Assembly: GCA_913062925.1 (NCBI GenBank)
Contig: CAJXWJ010000013.1
Span: 1-57,888 of the forward strand
Source: an uncultured Pseudorhodobacter sp.
Lineage (GTDB): Bacteria; Pseudomonadota; Alphaproteobacteria; Rhodobacterales; Rhodobacteraceae
Length of the DNA: 57,888 nt
Reading direction: 5' to 3'
The notes under the pieces are model-generated. The model had not been told where the DNA came from. It worked only from the letters and a program-made list of their open reading frames with translations, and made no database searches. The position numbers were made by a program, and so were the translations under genes. Of the stretch, positions 9,130-16,623 are shown one piece after another. Position 1 is the first letter of the stretch. Each line of letters opens with the position of its first letter.

Positions 9130-9918
9130 ATGACGCCACTTTTGACCGACCGCACCGCCTTGATCCTGCACCGCGCCCGCGCGACGGCGCTGTTTTTGCA
9201 AGAAGAGGCGGTGTTCGAAGTGCAGGATCGCCTGAGTGAGGTTAACAAAACCTTTACGGATGCGCGGATCGTCACCGGATTTCCGCAGGTTTGGCAGCCA
9301 TACCAGACAATTCCCGATGCCGAGACCTTGGATCTACAGCCCGAATCGCTTGATCTGGTGGTGCATGCCATGGCCTTGCATTGGGCCAATGACCCCGTGG
9401 GGCAATTGGTGCAATGTCGCCGCGCGCTGCGGCCGGATGGGCTGTTCCTGGGGCTGCTGTTTGGCGGCCAAACCCTGCACGAGCTGCGCGCCGCCCTTGC
9501 GCAGGCCGAAGCCGAGGTCACCGGCGGGCTGTCGCCTCGCGTGCTGCCCATGGCCGAGATCCGCGATCTGGGAGGTTTGCTGCAACGCGCAGGCTTTGCG
9601 CTGCCGGTGGCCGACAGCTTTGCCAAGACCGTGCTTTACCGCGATGCCGCGCATCTGATGCGCGATCTGCGCGCGATGGGCGAAGGCAATGCGCTGCACG
9701 CGCGTCTGCGCCGCCCGACAAGCCGCGCCGTCTTTGACCGCGCCGCCCAGATCTATGCGCAAAGTTTCGCCACCGCCGAAGGCCTGATCCCCGCGACATT
9801 CGAGATCATCACCCTGACCGGCTGGGCCCCGCATGAGACCCAGCAAAAGCCGCTGCGACCGGGATCTGCGATCTCGCGGCTGGAAGATGCGCTAAAGGTC
9901 GCAACGAAACCCAGTTGA
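9130..9918 (+). CDS. SAM-dependent methyltransferase, NDUFAF5/BioC-like
   Basis: This class I methyltransferase has an N-terminal LFLQEEAVFEVQDRLSEVNKTF segment that family members share. A region equivalent to motif III/IV follows in LDLVVHAMALHWANDPVGQLVQCRRALRPDGLFLG (read in parts), then a BioC-like FGGQTLHELRAAL block. In mitochondria the homologue NDUFAF5 hydroxylates or modifies a complex I subunit. In bacteria the group is annotated only as methyltransferase. I chose ATG 9130 (MTPLLTDRTALILHRARA), because homologues begin this way; ATG 9118 is four codons upstream and neither has a strong ribosome-binding site. hemH follows after 46 bp. Confidence 0.85.
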   Translation: MTPLLTDRTALILHRARATALFLQEEAVFEVQDRLSEVNKTFTDARIVTGFPQVWQPYQTIPDAETLDLQPESLDLVVHAMALHWANDPVGQLVQCRRALRPDGLFLGLLFGGQTLHELRAALAQAEAEVTGGLSPRVLPMAEIRDLGGLLQRAGFALPVADSFAKTVLYRDAAHLMRDLRAMGEGNALHARLRRPTSRAVFDRAAQIYAQSFATAEGLIPATFEIITLTGWAPHETQQKPLRPGSAISRLEDALKVATKPS

Positions 9919-9942
9919 CCCAAGCCAAAGCTGCGTTATCTG
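9915..9942 (+). promoter_or_regulatory. Weak candidate promoter of hemH
   Basis: TTGACC at 9915-9920, overlapping the methyltransferase stop codon, and TATCTG at 9937-9942 are 16 bp apart. They precede the AGGAG at 9955-9959 and the hemH ATG at 9965. The -10 is poor, so read-through from the upstream gene is equally possible. Confidence 0.25.
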
Positions 9943-9964
9943 GGGGGGAACAAGAGGAGTTGCT

Positions 9965-11023
9965 ATGACCGATATTCCCGCAGGCACGGGCCGCCTTGCC
10001 CATGCCCCCGCTGATCACCCAACGGTGAAAGCGCCGAAGATCGGCGTTCTGCTGGCCAATCTTGGCACGCCAGACGGCTATGACTATTGGTCGATGCGGC
10101 GCTATCTGAACGAATTTCTGTCTGACAAGCGCGTCGTCGATATCTCGGATTGGATCTGGCAGCCGCTGTTGCAGCTGATCATCTTGACCAAGCGCCCCTT
10201 CACCTCGGGCGCGAATTACAAGCTGATCTGGAACCACGAGAAAAACGAAAGCCCGCTGCTGACCATCACCAAAGACCAAACCGCAGCCATTGCCGCCGCG
10301 ATCAAGGCCAAGCATGGTGACGAGATTATGGTAGACTTTGCAATGCGTTACGGCAATCCGTCGACGCAGTCCAAGGTGCAGGCCATGGTGGCGGCTGGCT
10401 GCGAAAAGATCTTGTTCTTCCCACTTTATCCGCATTACGCCGGGGCGACTTCGGCCACCGCCAATGACGCTTTCTTCGCGGCGTTGATGCGCGAAAAGCG
10501 CCAGCCCGCGGCACGCACGGTGAAAGAATACTTTGACCATCCCGCCTATATCGAGGCTTTGGCGCAATCGGTCGAGCGCGCCTATGCCGGGCTTGACCAC
10601 CGCCCCGATGTGCTGGTGACCTCGTATCACGGCATGCCGATCCGCTATTTGATGGAGGGCGACCCCTATCATTGCCAATGCGCAAAAACCTCGCGACTGC
10701 TGCGCGAACGGCTGGGCTGGGACAAGGGCGCGATTGACGTCACCTTTCAGTCAGTCTTTGGTCGCGAAGAATGGCTGAAGCCCTATACGGTGAACCATGT
10801 CGCCGAATTGGCCAAGCAGGGCAAAAAGCGCATCGCAGTGATGGCGCCGGCGTTTTCCGCCGATTGCATTGAAACGCTAGAGGAAATCAACGGCGAGATC
10901 CGCGAATCCTTTGAACATGCGGGCGGTGAGGTCTTTACCTATATTCCCTGCCTGAACGACGAGGCCGCGCATATTGCAGCCCTGACACAGGTGATCGAAG
11001 AGAATCTGGCGGGCTGGATTTAA
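9965..11023 (+). CDS. hemH: Ferrochelatase (protoheme ferro-lyase)
   Basis: This enzyme inserts Fe2+ into protoporphyrin IX, the last step of protoheme synthesis, at the cytoplasmic face of the membrane. The 352-aa product starts at ATG 9965 after AAGAGGAG. It contains the LLANLGTP opening at residues 29-36, the FFPLYPHYAGAT block, the catalytic histidine H222 in TSYHGMPIRY, and a C-terminal APAFSADCIETLEEI motif. The roughly 25-residue N-terminal extension before IGVLLANLG is slightly longer than usual. A strong bidirectional hairpin lies between it and the convergent small membrane-protein gene. Confidence 0.97.
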   Translation: MTDIPAGTGRLAHAPADHPTVKAPKIGVLLANLGTPDGYDYWSMRRYLNEFLSDKRVVDISDWIWQPLLQLIILTKRPFTSGANYKLIWNHEKNESPLLTITKDQTAAIAAAIKAKHGDEIMVDFAMRYGNPSTQSKVQAMVAAGCEKILFFPLYPHYAGATSATANDAFFAALMREKRQPAARTVKEYFDHPAYIEALAQSVERAYAGLDHRPDVLVTSYHGMPIRYLMEGDPYHCQCAKTSRLLRERLGWDKGAIDVTFQSVFGREEWLKPYTVNHVAELAKQGKKRIAVMAPAFSADCIETLEEINGEIRESFEHAGGEVFTYIPCLNDEAAHIAALTQVIEENLAGWI

Positions 11024-11062
11024 TCCAGCTGGCCGGCGGCGCAAAAGAGGGATGCGCAAAAG

Positions 11063-11093
11063 AAAAGGACGGCAGGTTGCCCTGCCGCCCTTT
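11063..11093 (-). terminator. Rho-independent terminator, probably bidirectional
   Basis: On the minus strand the stem CGGCAGG/CCTGCCG closes a GCAA tetraloop. It is extended by a G-T and five further pairs and followed by TTTTCTTTT. It ends the 60-aa membrane-protein gene (11112-11294) and can also stop hemH read-through on the plus strand, where the tail is shorter (CCCTTTCC). Confidence 0.85.
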
Positions 11094-11111
11094 CCAAGTT
11101 CTGACCAACGA

Positions 11112-11294
11112 TTAGTTGGACGAAACTGCAGCTGCCAGAACAACCAACAGCAGCAAAGGCACAACAATGCCGCTTGCCGAAGAGGAGGTTGCCTGTGCAA
11201 CAACTTCTGGTTCCATAGTAGGTTCAACCATGCCGCCAGCGAAAGCGGTGGAAGCAGCAACCGTCAGAGCGGCAGCAAGAGCGATCTTTTTCAT
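11112..11294 (-). CDS. Small exported/membrane protein of unknown function (60 aa)
   Basis: The ORF starts at ATG 11294 with GGAG nine bases upstream (CTGGAGAACACAA). Its 60 residues comprise a Sec-like signal (MKKIALAAALTVAASTAFAG) with an AFA-G cleavage site. A short acidic Met/Pro-rich linker follows, then one strongly hydrophobic helix, GIVVPLLLLVVLAAAVSS, ending at the C-terminus. Either the signal is cleaved and the tail anchors the protein, or it forms two transmembrane segments. A clear ribosome-binding site and a dedicated terminator make it a convincing gene. Similar small proteins sit beside hemH in related bacteria as far as I recall, but I know of no function. Confidence 0.8.
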   Translation of the reverse strand: MKKIALAAALTVAASTAFAGGMVEPTMEPEVVAQATSSSASGIVVPLLLLVVLAAAVSSN

Positions 11295-11576
11295 TTGTGT
11301 TCTCCAGTTTTAGCAAACCGCCGAATTCGCAGAGGCGACGGCCTGCACCCAAGAATATTCCTCGTAACGCACATCTACCTTGTCACATTGGGGAAAAGCA
11401 ACTCCGACAAAATCGAACGCGCAACAGGACGCCGTGATTTCGTCAATTTAGCAACACTTTTCTGCCATTTACCGCTTGGGTGTGAAAAAGTGCTGGCCTA
11501 CCCCTGTGAAGAGCAAGGCACACTGCAAAAGAATAGGGCTTCTTTCGCGCAGCTTATCCGTTTGTACAGATGTTTT

Positions 11577-12182
11577 TCAGAGCAGCCGAACTTGGGTGCC
11601 AACTTTGGCCAGCCCAAAAAGTTCGATGATATGTTCATTATAAAGCCCGACGCAGCCGCCCGAAGACCGACGCCCGATTTTGCGGGTGTCATGGGTGCCG
11701 TGGATGCGATAGGCGGGCCAGCCAAGATAAAGTGCGCGCACGCCCAATGGGTTATCGGGCGATCCGCCAGGAACTTGGTCCGGCCAATCTGGATGCCGCC
11801 GACGCTGATCTGTCGTCGGTGTCCAAGTCGGATTGACCACTTTTTTGATCACCTCGGTCATGCCACGGCGGGTCAATTCTTCGCTGATCGGCACCGACGA
11901 AGGGTAAAGCTTGTAAATCGTTTGATCTTCCGACCAGAAATGCACCGCGCGCGAGGTCAGATCGGCAAGGATCACACCATTGCGGGTGTTGTCGAAATAA
12001 TCCTGCCAATTCAGCATCCGAAAACCGGAAAGATTGTTGCGCACAGGGCCAAGCAGGGGCGTATCGGCCTCGGTGCTGCCGATAGTTTGGGAAAATGCCG
12101 GTACTGCGGCGGCGGTCAGCGCGGTTGCGGCGCCCCCCATGAACATACGACGATTCACTGTTTCGCGAGTTTCGGCGGTCAT
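11577..12182 (-). CDS. L,D-transpeptidase (YkuD domain) with Tat-like signal
   Basis: This 201-aa periplasmic enzyme is predicted to make 3-3 peptidoglycan cross-links or to attach proteins to the wall. Residues 8-30 (TVNRRMFMGGAATALTAAAV) resemble a twin-arginine signal, with RR at 11-12. The YkuD active site is complete: H161 in YRIHGTHD and the nucleophile C177 in RRSSGGCVGLYN. The region between, with NPTWTPT and PGGSPDNPLGVRALYLGW, matches the ErfK/YbiS group. The gene is divergent from a CAP-domain lipoprotein gene, and a second transpeptidase gene lies about 0.8 kb away. The nearly 280-bp region upstream of the hemH-linked small gene (11295-11576) shows nothing else recognisable. Confidence 0.92.
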   Translation of the reverse strand: MTAETRETVNRRMFMGGAATALTAAAVPAFSQTIGSTEADTPLLGPVRNNLSGFRMLNWQDYFDNTRNGVILADLTSRAVHFWSEDQTIYKLYPSSVPISEELTRRGMTEVIKKVVNPTWTPTTDQRRRHPDWPDQVPGGSPDNPLGVRALYLGWPAYRIHGTHDTRKIGRRSSGGCVGLYNEHIIELFGLAKVGTQVRLL

Positions 12183-12377
12183 CCGCAGATCTCCCTTTTA
12201 TAGCTGCTCTTTTTGGCTGTTTACGCTTTCGCGTCCAAAGCCGCAAATCAAAGGAACGTCATTCGGCAAGGAGACGCTGGCCTTGCGGTGTTTTTGCCGA
12301 CTAGAGTTTGAATATGGCGCGTAATTTCGATAAGTACGGGCAATCAAAAAGCCAAAATGGCTTGCTAGGGTATAAAT

Positions 12378-12890
12378 ATGAACAGACGAACGGCCTTAAT
12401 CGCAGGTGGCGCGACACTTCTTTTGGCAGGCTGCGTAACCTCTGCGCCTGCGGTCGATTCGAGCGGCAATGCGTTGCCGCAGGTCTATCGGATCAATGCT
12501 GCGACGGCCTCTGAGATTCCGTTTCGCTTGCTGGATGCGGTGAACAGCCTGCGCGCGGCGCGCGGCGTGCAGCCGGTCAGCTTTAATGCGGCTCTGAATG
12601 CGGCCTGCCTGACCCATTCGCGCGATATGGCGGTGCAAAACCGGCCGTGGCATTTCGGTTCTGACGGTTCTTCGCCGCTGTTGCGGGTGCAGCGGGTGAA
12701 TTACACCGGCACCTTCCTTGGTGAAGTGATTTCCGAGACCTTCCAGACCGAACTGGAGACGCTTTCGGCTTGGATGAAAGACCCCGACACCCGCGCCATC
12801 ATTCTTGATCCGCGTGCGCGCGAGCTTGGCTTTGCCTGGTATCAAGAAACCTCGGGCAAGATCTGGTGGACGCTGCTTACAGGCGGCTGA
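12378..12890 (+). CDS. CAP/SCP-domain (YkwD-like) lipoprotein
   Basis: This 170-aa protein has a lipobox LLLAGC with C19 as the lipidated residue, preceded by MNRRTALIAGG, which also resembles a Tat signal. The CAP domain covers about residues 50-168. LDAVNSLRAARGVQPVSF opens the fold, HSRDMAVQNRPWHFGSDGSS contains the metal-binding-type histidines, and LGEVISETF replaces the more common GENI motif. Bacterial CAP proteins are mostly uncharacterised secreted proteins. Placement between two L,D-transpeptidase genes suggests an envelope role, which is inference. The ATG at 12378 has only a weak AGGG upstream. The bidirectional terminator begins 23 bp after the stop. Confidence 0.88.
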   Translation: MNRRTALIAGGATLLLAGCVTSAPAVDSSGNALPQVYRINAATASEIPFRLLDAVNSLRAARGVQPVSFNAALNAACLTHSRDMAVQNRPWHFGSDGSSPLLRVQRVNYTGTFLGEVISETFQTELETLSAWMKDPDTRAIILDPRARELGFAWYQETSGKIWWTLLTGG

Positions 12891-12912
12891 AACCTTGCGG
12901 CCTTATGATCAG

Positions 12913-12938
12913 AAAGGGGGCCGCAGAGGCCCCTTTTT
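12913..12938. terminator. Bidirectional terminator between CAP lipoprotein and L,D-transpeptidase genes
   Basis: The stem GGGGCC/GGCCCC around a GCAGA loop is extended by one G-T and three A-T pairs and ends in a T run on the plus strand and an A-rich flank for the minus strand. It lies between two convergent genes and touches the stop codon of the minus-strand one. Confidence 0.85.
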
Positions 12939-13468
12939 CAGGGCAGAATGCGGATCGGGGTGCGGGTGCTGATCATGGCATAGATCTCTTCGATCTCACG
13001 ATCTGTCACAGCAATGCAACCGGCGGTCCAATCCGAGGGTTTTTCCTTGGCAGTCTGCCAGAATCGCCGCTTGGGCTGCGGTGTTTTGGTTCGCGGGCCG
13101 CCGTGGATAAAGATATCGCCTCCCGGTTGCTTGCCCTGAGCCGCAGCATAGGCGCGATCGGCCGCATTTGGATAGCTGATCTGCAAAGACAAATGAAAGC
13201 TGGATTTTGGATTCTTGGTGCTGATGTAATAGACGCCTTCTGGTGTCTTCATATCGCCTTCAAATTGTTTATGCCCAATCGGGTTGCCTCCCAGATTGAT
13301 GTCATAGGTTTTCACCACCTGACCGTCGTGCAGCATATACATCTTGCGTTCGGATTTATGCACCTCGATCATATTTACGGCGGGGCCGTTATAGGTTTGG
13401 AACTTGGAGTCGCAGGCGGTCAGCACCAGCCCAGCAAGCACAACCAAGAGGATACGAAAAATATGCAT
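12938..13468 (-). CDS. L,D-transpeptidase family lipoprotein (YafK/ErfK-like)
   Basis: This 176-aa YkuD-fold protein starts at ATG 13468; the longer frame from 13561 lacks a signal. The N-terminal MHIFRILLVVLAGLVLTAC gives a lipobox with C19. The core contains MYMLHDGQVVKTYDINLGGNP, H122 in DIFIHGGP and C151 in SDWTAGCIAVTD. The spacing and the sequence TPEGVYYISTKNP resemble the YafK (DpaA/LdtF) branch, which in Escherichia coli releases Braun lipoprotein from peptidoglycan instead of cross-linking it. Which activity applies here cannot be told from sequence. It is the second YkuD enzyme within 2 kb. Confidence 0.9.
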   Translation of the reverse strand: MHIFRILLVVLAGLVLTACDSKFQTYNGPAVNMIEVHKSERKMYMLHDGQVVKTYDINLGGNPIGHKQFEGDMKTPEGVYYISTKNPKSSFHLSLQISYPNAADRAYAAAQGKQPGGDIFIHGGPRTKTPQPKRRFWQTAKEKPSDWTAGCIAVTDREIEEIYAMISTRTPIRILP

Positions 13469-13564
13469 GATCTGCCCGCGTTTTTTGTGTTTGAGGCGTT
13501 TTAACGCAAAGCAGACAGCCTGCCTAGAGGCCGTCTTTCGGCGCAAACCCCTGCGATCCAAGCC

Positions 13565-14788
13565 CTAGCTGCGCGAAAACCGTGCCACCAATTCCACATG
13601 CGCCGACCAGCGGAACTGATCGACAACCTGCACCCAGTCCAGATGATAGCCACCCGCGATCAAAGTTTTCGCATCGCGGGCAAAGCTGATCGGGTTGCAC
13701 GACACCGAGGCAATCACCGGCACACCAGAGCGCGCCAAGGTCGCCATCTGCGCCTCTGCACCGGCGCGCGGCGGATCGATCACCACGGCCTCGACGCCTT
13801 TGAACTCGTCAGGTTCCAGCGGGCGGCGGAACAGATCGCGGGTTTCCACCGTGACGCGCTTTAGGCCTTGGGCGTTGTTGGCGCCCTTTTCCAGCGCTGC
13901 CATCATCGGCGCATCGCCTTCCACGGCATGCACCTCGGCGCGTTCGGCCAAGGGCAGGGCAAAGGTGCCGACGCCTGCAAAAAGATCAACGATCTTGCGC
14001 GCAGGCCCAATCGCCAAGGCGACCGAGCGCAGCAGCGCCTGCTCGCCCTCGGCTGTGGCCTGCAAGAAGGCACCGGGTGGCGGCGAGACCAGCGCCTTGC
14101 CAAAGCGTTGCATCGGCGCCGTGCGCAGCGCCACCGTTTCGCCGTTCCAGGTCAGCCGCGCAAAGCCAAAGCTTTCCGTCACCCGCGCCAATTCCAGCAG
14201 CAGGCCCGAATCCAGCTCTTTGCCGCCAACCACCATGACATCTGCCCCCGCAAGCGAGCGCGTCACCGTCAAAGATACCTCGCCCGAGCGCGACCCGCCC
14301 AGCTTGACCAGCGCTTCAAGCCCCGGAAAGGTGGCGATCAGATCAGGGTGCAGCAATTGGCAATTCGGCACATTGACGACCATGTCAGAGGCCCGCGCGT
14401 GAAAGCCCATCAGCGCGCCGTTCTTGGTGCGCCGTGCCGCGATGGTGGCACGCCGCCGCGATTTTGGCGGCGAGGTCAGGATCGGGCGAAACTCGGCCTC
14501 TAGCCCCTGACCCGCCAGCGCGCCCTTGACGATGCCCAGCTTCCAATCGGCGACAAAAGCATCCGAGGCATGCTGCATCAGACAGCCGCCACAGGTCTTG
14601 GCATGCGAACAGGGCGGTTTGACCCGATTGACCGAAGGCGTCAGAATGCGAAAATCGGCAAGCTGGTCGCCCTGCAGATCGCCTTCGACCTCTTCGCCAG
14701 GCAGCATGCCGGGCACAAAGATCGTCCCGTTTGGCCCCTGCGCCACGCCGTCGCCCAAATGCCCAAGCCGATCGATGGTAACTTTCAC
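13565..14788 (-). CDS. 23S rRNA (uracil-C5)-methyltransferase, RlmD/TrmA family
   Basis: This 407-aa SAM-dependent RNA methyltransferase begins with a TRAM-like domain (VKVTIDRLGHLGDGVAQGP). The start is GTG 14788, which overlaps the TGA stop of the upstream ABC transporter gene (GTGA). Cysteines for a [4Fe-4S] cluster are present as C-x5-C-x2-C in PPCSHAKTCGGC, with a further Cys in VPNCQLLHP. SAM-binding residues lie in IVDLFAGVGTFALPLA, and the nucleophilic cysteine is in ASVSCNPISFARD after DPPRAGAE. The target, U1939- or U747-type 23S rRNA or another position, is not decidable. Alphaproteobacterial members are usually annotated only as class I RNA methyltransferase. Confidence 0.92.
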   Translation of the reverse strand: MKVTIDRLGHLGDGVAQGPNGTIFVPGMLPGEEVEGDLQGDQLADFRILTPSVNRVKPPCSHAKTCGGCLMQHASDAFVADWKLGIVKGALAGQGLEAEFRPILTSPPKSRRRATIAARRTKNGALMGFHARASDMVVNVPNCQLLHPDLIATFPGLEALVKLGGSRSGEVSLTVTRSLAGADVMVVGGKELDSGLLLELARVTESFGFARLTWNGETVALRTAPMQRFGKALVSPPPGAFLQATAEGEQALLRSVALAIGPARKIVDLFAGVGTFALPLAERAEVHAVEGDAPMMAALEKGANNAQGLKRVTVETRDLFRRPLEPDEFKGVEAVVIDPPRAGAEAQMATLARSGVPVIASVSCNPISFARDAKTLIAGGYHLDWVQVVDQFRWSAHVELVARFSRS

Positions 14789-16623
14789 TCTGCCGCTTCC
14801 TTTTCTTCGGTGCCGATGAAGCCGCCCGACTGGCGGTTCCAATAGCGGGCATAAAGCCCATTCGCGGCCAAAAGTTCCGCATGGCTGCCCTGTTCTACAA
14901 TCTGGCCCGCGTCAAGCACGACAATGCGGTCCATCTCCGCAATCGTGGACAGCCGGTGCGCAATCGCCAGCACGGTTTTGCCCTGCATCACCTTGGCAAG
15001 CGCGTCTTGGATGCTGGCCTCGACCTCGGAATCCAGCGCGCTTGTCGCCTCATCCAGCACCAGAATCGGCGCATCTTTCAAAAACGCCCGCGCCAAGGCG
15101 ATCCGCTGGCGCTGCCCGCCCGAAAGCTTGACCCCGCGCTCGCCCAGAAAGGCGTCATAGCCAGTGCGGCCGGCAAAATCCTTCAGCCCCAGAATGAACT
15201 CATGCGCCTCGGCTTGGCGGGCGGCGGCAAAGACCTGCTCGTCACTCGCATCCGGGTTGCCATAGAGAATATTCTCGCGCGCGGTGCGGTTGAACATCGC
15301 GGTTTCCTGCGTGACCATGCCGATCTGGCGGCGCAAAGATTCCTGCGTGACATCGCGCACATCATGGCCATCGACCAAAACAGCGCCTTTTTCGGCGTCA
15401 TAAAGCCGCAAAAGCAAAGACACCAAGGTGGTTTTCCCCGCCCCCGACGCCCCGACAAGCCCGATCTTTTCGCCGGGTTTGATGATCAGATCAACCGTAT
15501 CAAGCCCGCCCTTTTTGCGGCCATAGGCAAAGGAAACCCCGCGCATCACCACCTCGCCCTTTGCGCGCGGCATCTCGATCGCGGTGTCGGAATCTTTCAA
15601 AGTATAGGGCGGCGTCAGGGTTTTAACGCCGTCTTCCACCTCGCCCAGATTGCCAAAGATCCCCATCAGACTGAAGGACACCCAGCCCGTCATCTGCGCC
15701 AGTCGAAACGAAATCGCCCCCGCCGCCGCAATATCGCCCGAGGTGGCCGCGCCATGCGACCAAAGCCAGACCGTCGCGCCCACCAATAGCACCGGCAGCA
15801 CGCCCGCCACCCCCATCAGACTGAGCCGGAACCAGCTTGAGATCACGCCATATTCAATCGCCTTGCTGCGAAACGCGCCCATCGCCTCAAGCGCAACCGA
15901 ATCCTCATGCTTGGAATGCGCGAACAGCTTGACGGTTTTCATATTGGTCACGGTGTCGACGATCTGCCCTGTTACCATCGCGCGCGCCGCCGCCCGGGCG
16001 CCAGAGGCCCCGCGCACCTGCTTTAAAAAGCCCTTGATGAACAGGATATAGGCCGCAATCCAGAACAGCAGCAGCACCGAAATCCGCGCGTCAATCGTGG
16101 CCAGAAGGGTGAAAGACCCCAGCACGCTGGCCAAGGCAAAGGCCACGGTTTCAATCGTGCCGGTTGCCACATCGGTCGCCGCCCGCGCCACCTGCATTTG
16201 TTTTTGCGCGATTCGTCCGGCAAAATCATTGTCAAAAAACGTCACTGCCTGACCCAAGGTCCAGCGGTGCATGCGTGACAAGATCAGCGGAAATAGGTTC
16301 GGTTCCACCACAATCGCGCTTGCCGCAGTGCTGATGCCAAAGACCAAGGGCCGCACGATCAGATAAAAGCCGACAAAAAACGCAAACAGGGCGATATGAT
16401 CGACCCAAACCGTCGCCGGGTTGGCCGTGTTTGCGGCATCAATCACATCGCCCAGAATCGTCGCCGAAATCGCCTCTAGCGAGCCGCCAAGCGCTGACCA
16501 AAACCCGGCCCAAAGCAAGCCGGGCCAAGCGCCCTCCAAGGCCCAACGGAAAAACGCCCAAGTGCTGCGCGGCGGCACGTCTGTGGCAGCGCGAAACGGC
16601 TCTATCCTTGGGCCAAATTTCAT
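14785..16623 (-). CDS. ABC exporter half-transporter (transmembrane plus ATPase), second of pair
   Basis: This 612-aa fusion of a six-helix exporter domain (about residues 30-330) and an ABC ATPase domain (about 360-600) shows Walker A GASGAGKTT, signature LSGGQRQR, Walker B ILVLDEATSALDSE and the H-loop IAHRLST, all canonical. It is the MsbA/MdlB type. ATG 16623 overlaps the stop of the preceding half-transporter (ATGA), so the two almost certainly form a heterodimer. The exported substrate is unknown; lipids, drugs and peptides are all possible. Co-transcription with cca and an rRNA methyltransferase gives no hint. Confidence 0.93.
   Translation of the reverse strand: MKFGPRIEPFRAATDVPPRSTWAFFRWALEGAWPGLLWAGFWSALGGSLEAISATILGDVIDAANTANPATVWVDHIALFAFFVGFYLIVRPLVFGISTAASAIVVEPNLFPLILSRMHRWTLGQAVTFFDNDFAGRIAQKQMQVARAATDVATGTIETVAFALASVLGSFTLLATIDARISVLLLFWIAAYILFIKGFLKQVRGASGARAAARAMVTGQIVDTVTNMKTVKLFAHSKHEDSVALEAMGAFRSKAIEYGVISSWFRLSLMGVAGVLPVLLVGATVWLWSHGAATSGDIAAAGAISFRLAQMTGWVSFSLMGIFGNLGEVEDGVKTLTPPYTLKDSDTAIEMPRAKGEVVMRGVSFAYGRKKGGLDTVDLIIKPGEKIGLVGASGAGKTTLVSLLLRLYDAEKGAVLVDGHDVRDVTQESLRRQIGMVTQETAMFNRTARENILYGNPDASDEQVFAAARQAEAHEFILGLKDFAGRTGYDAFLGERGVKLSGGQRQRIALARAFLKDAPILVLDEATSALDSEVEASIQDALAKVMQGKTVLAIAHRLSTIAEMDRIVVLDAGQIVEQGSHAELLAANGLYARYWNRQSGGFIGTEEKEAAE

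Noticed and set aside
11295-11576. Possible gene in the 282-bp gap
   Set aside because: Short frames here have no ribosome-binding site or recognisable sequence; I see nothing reportable.
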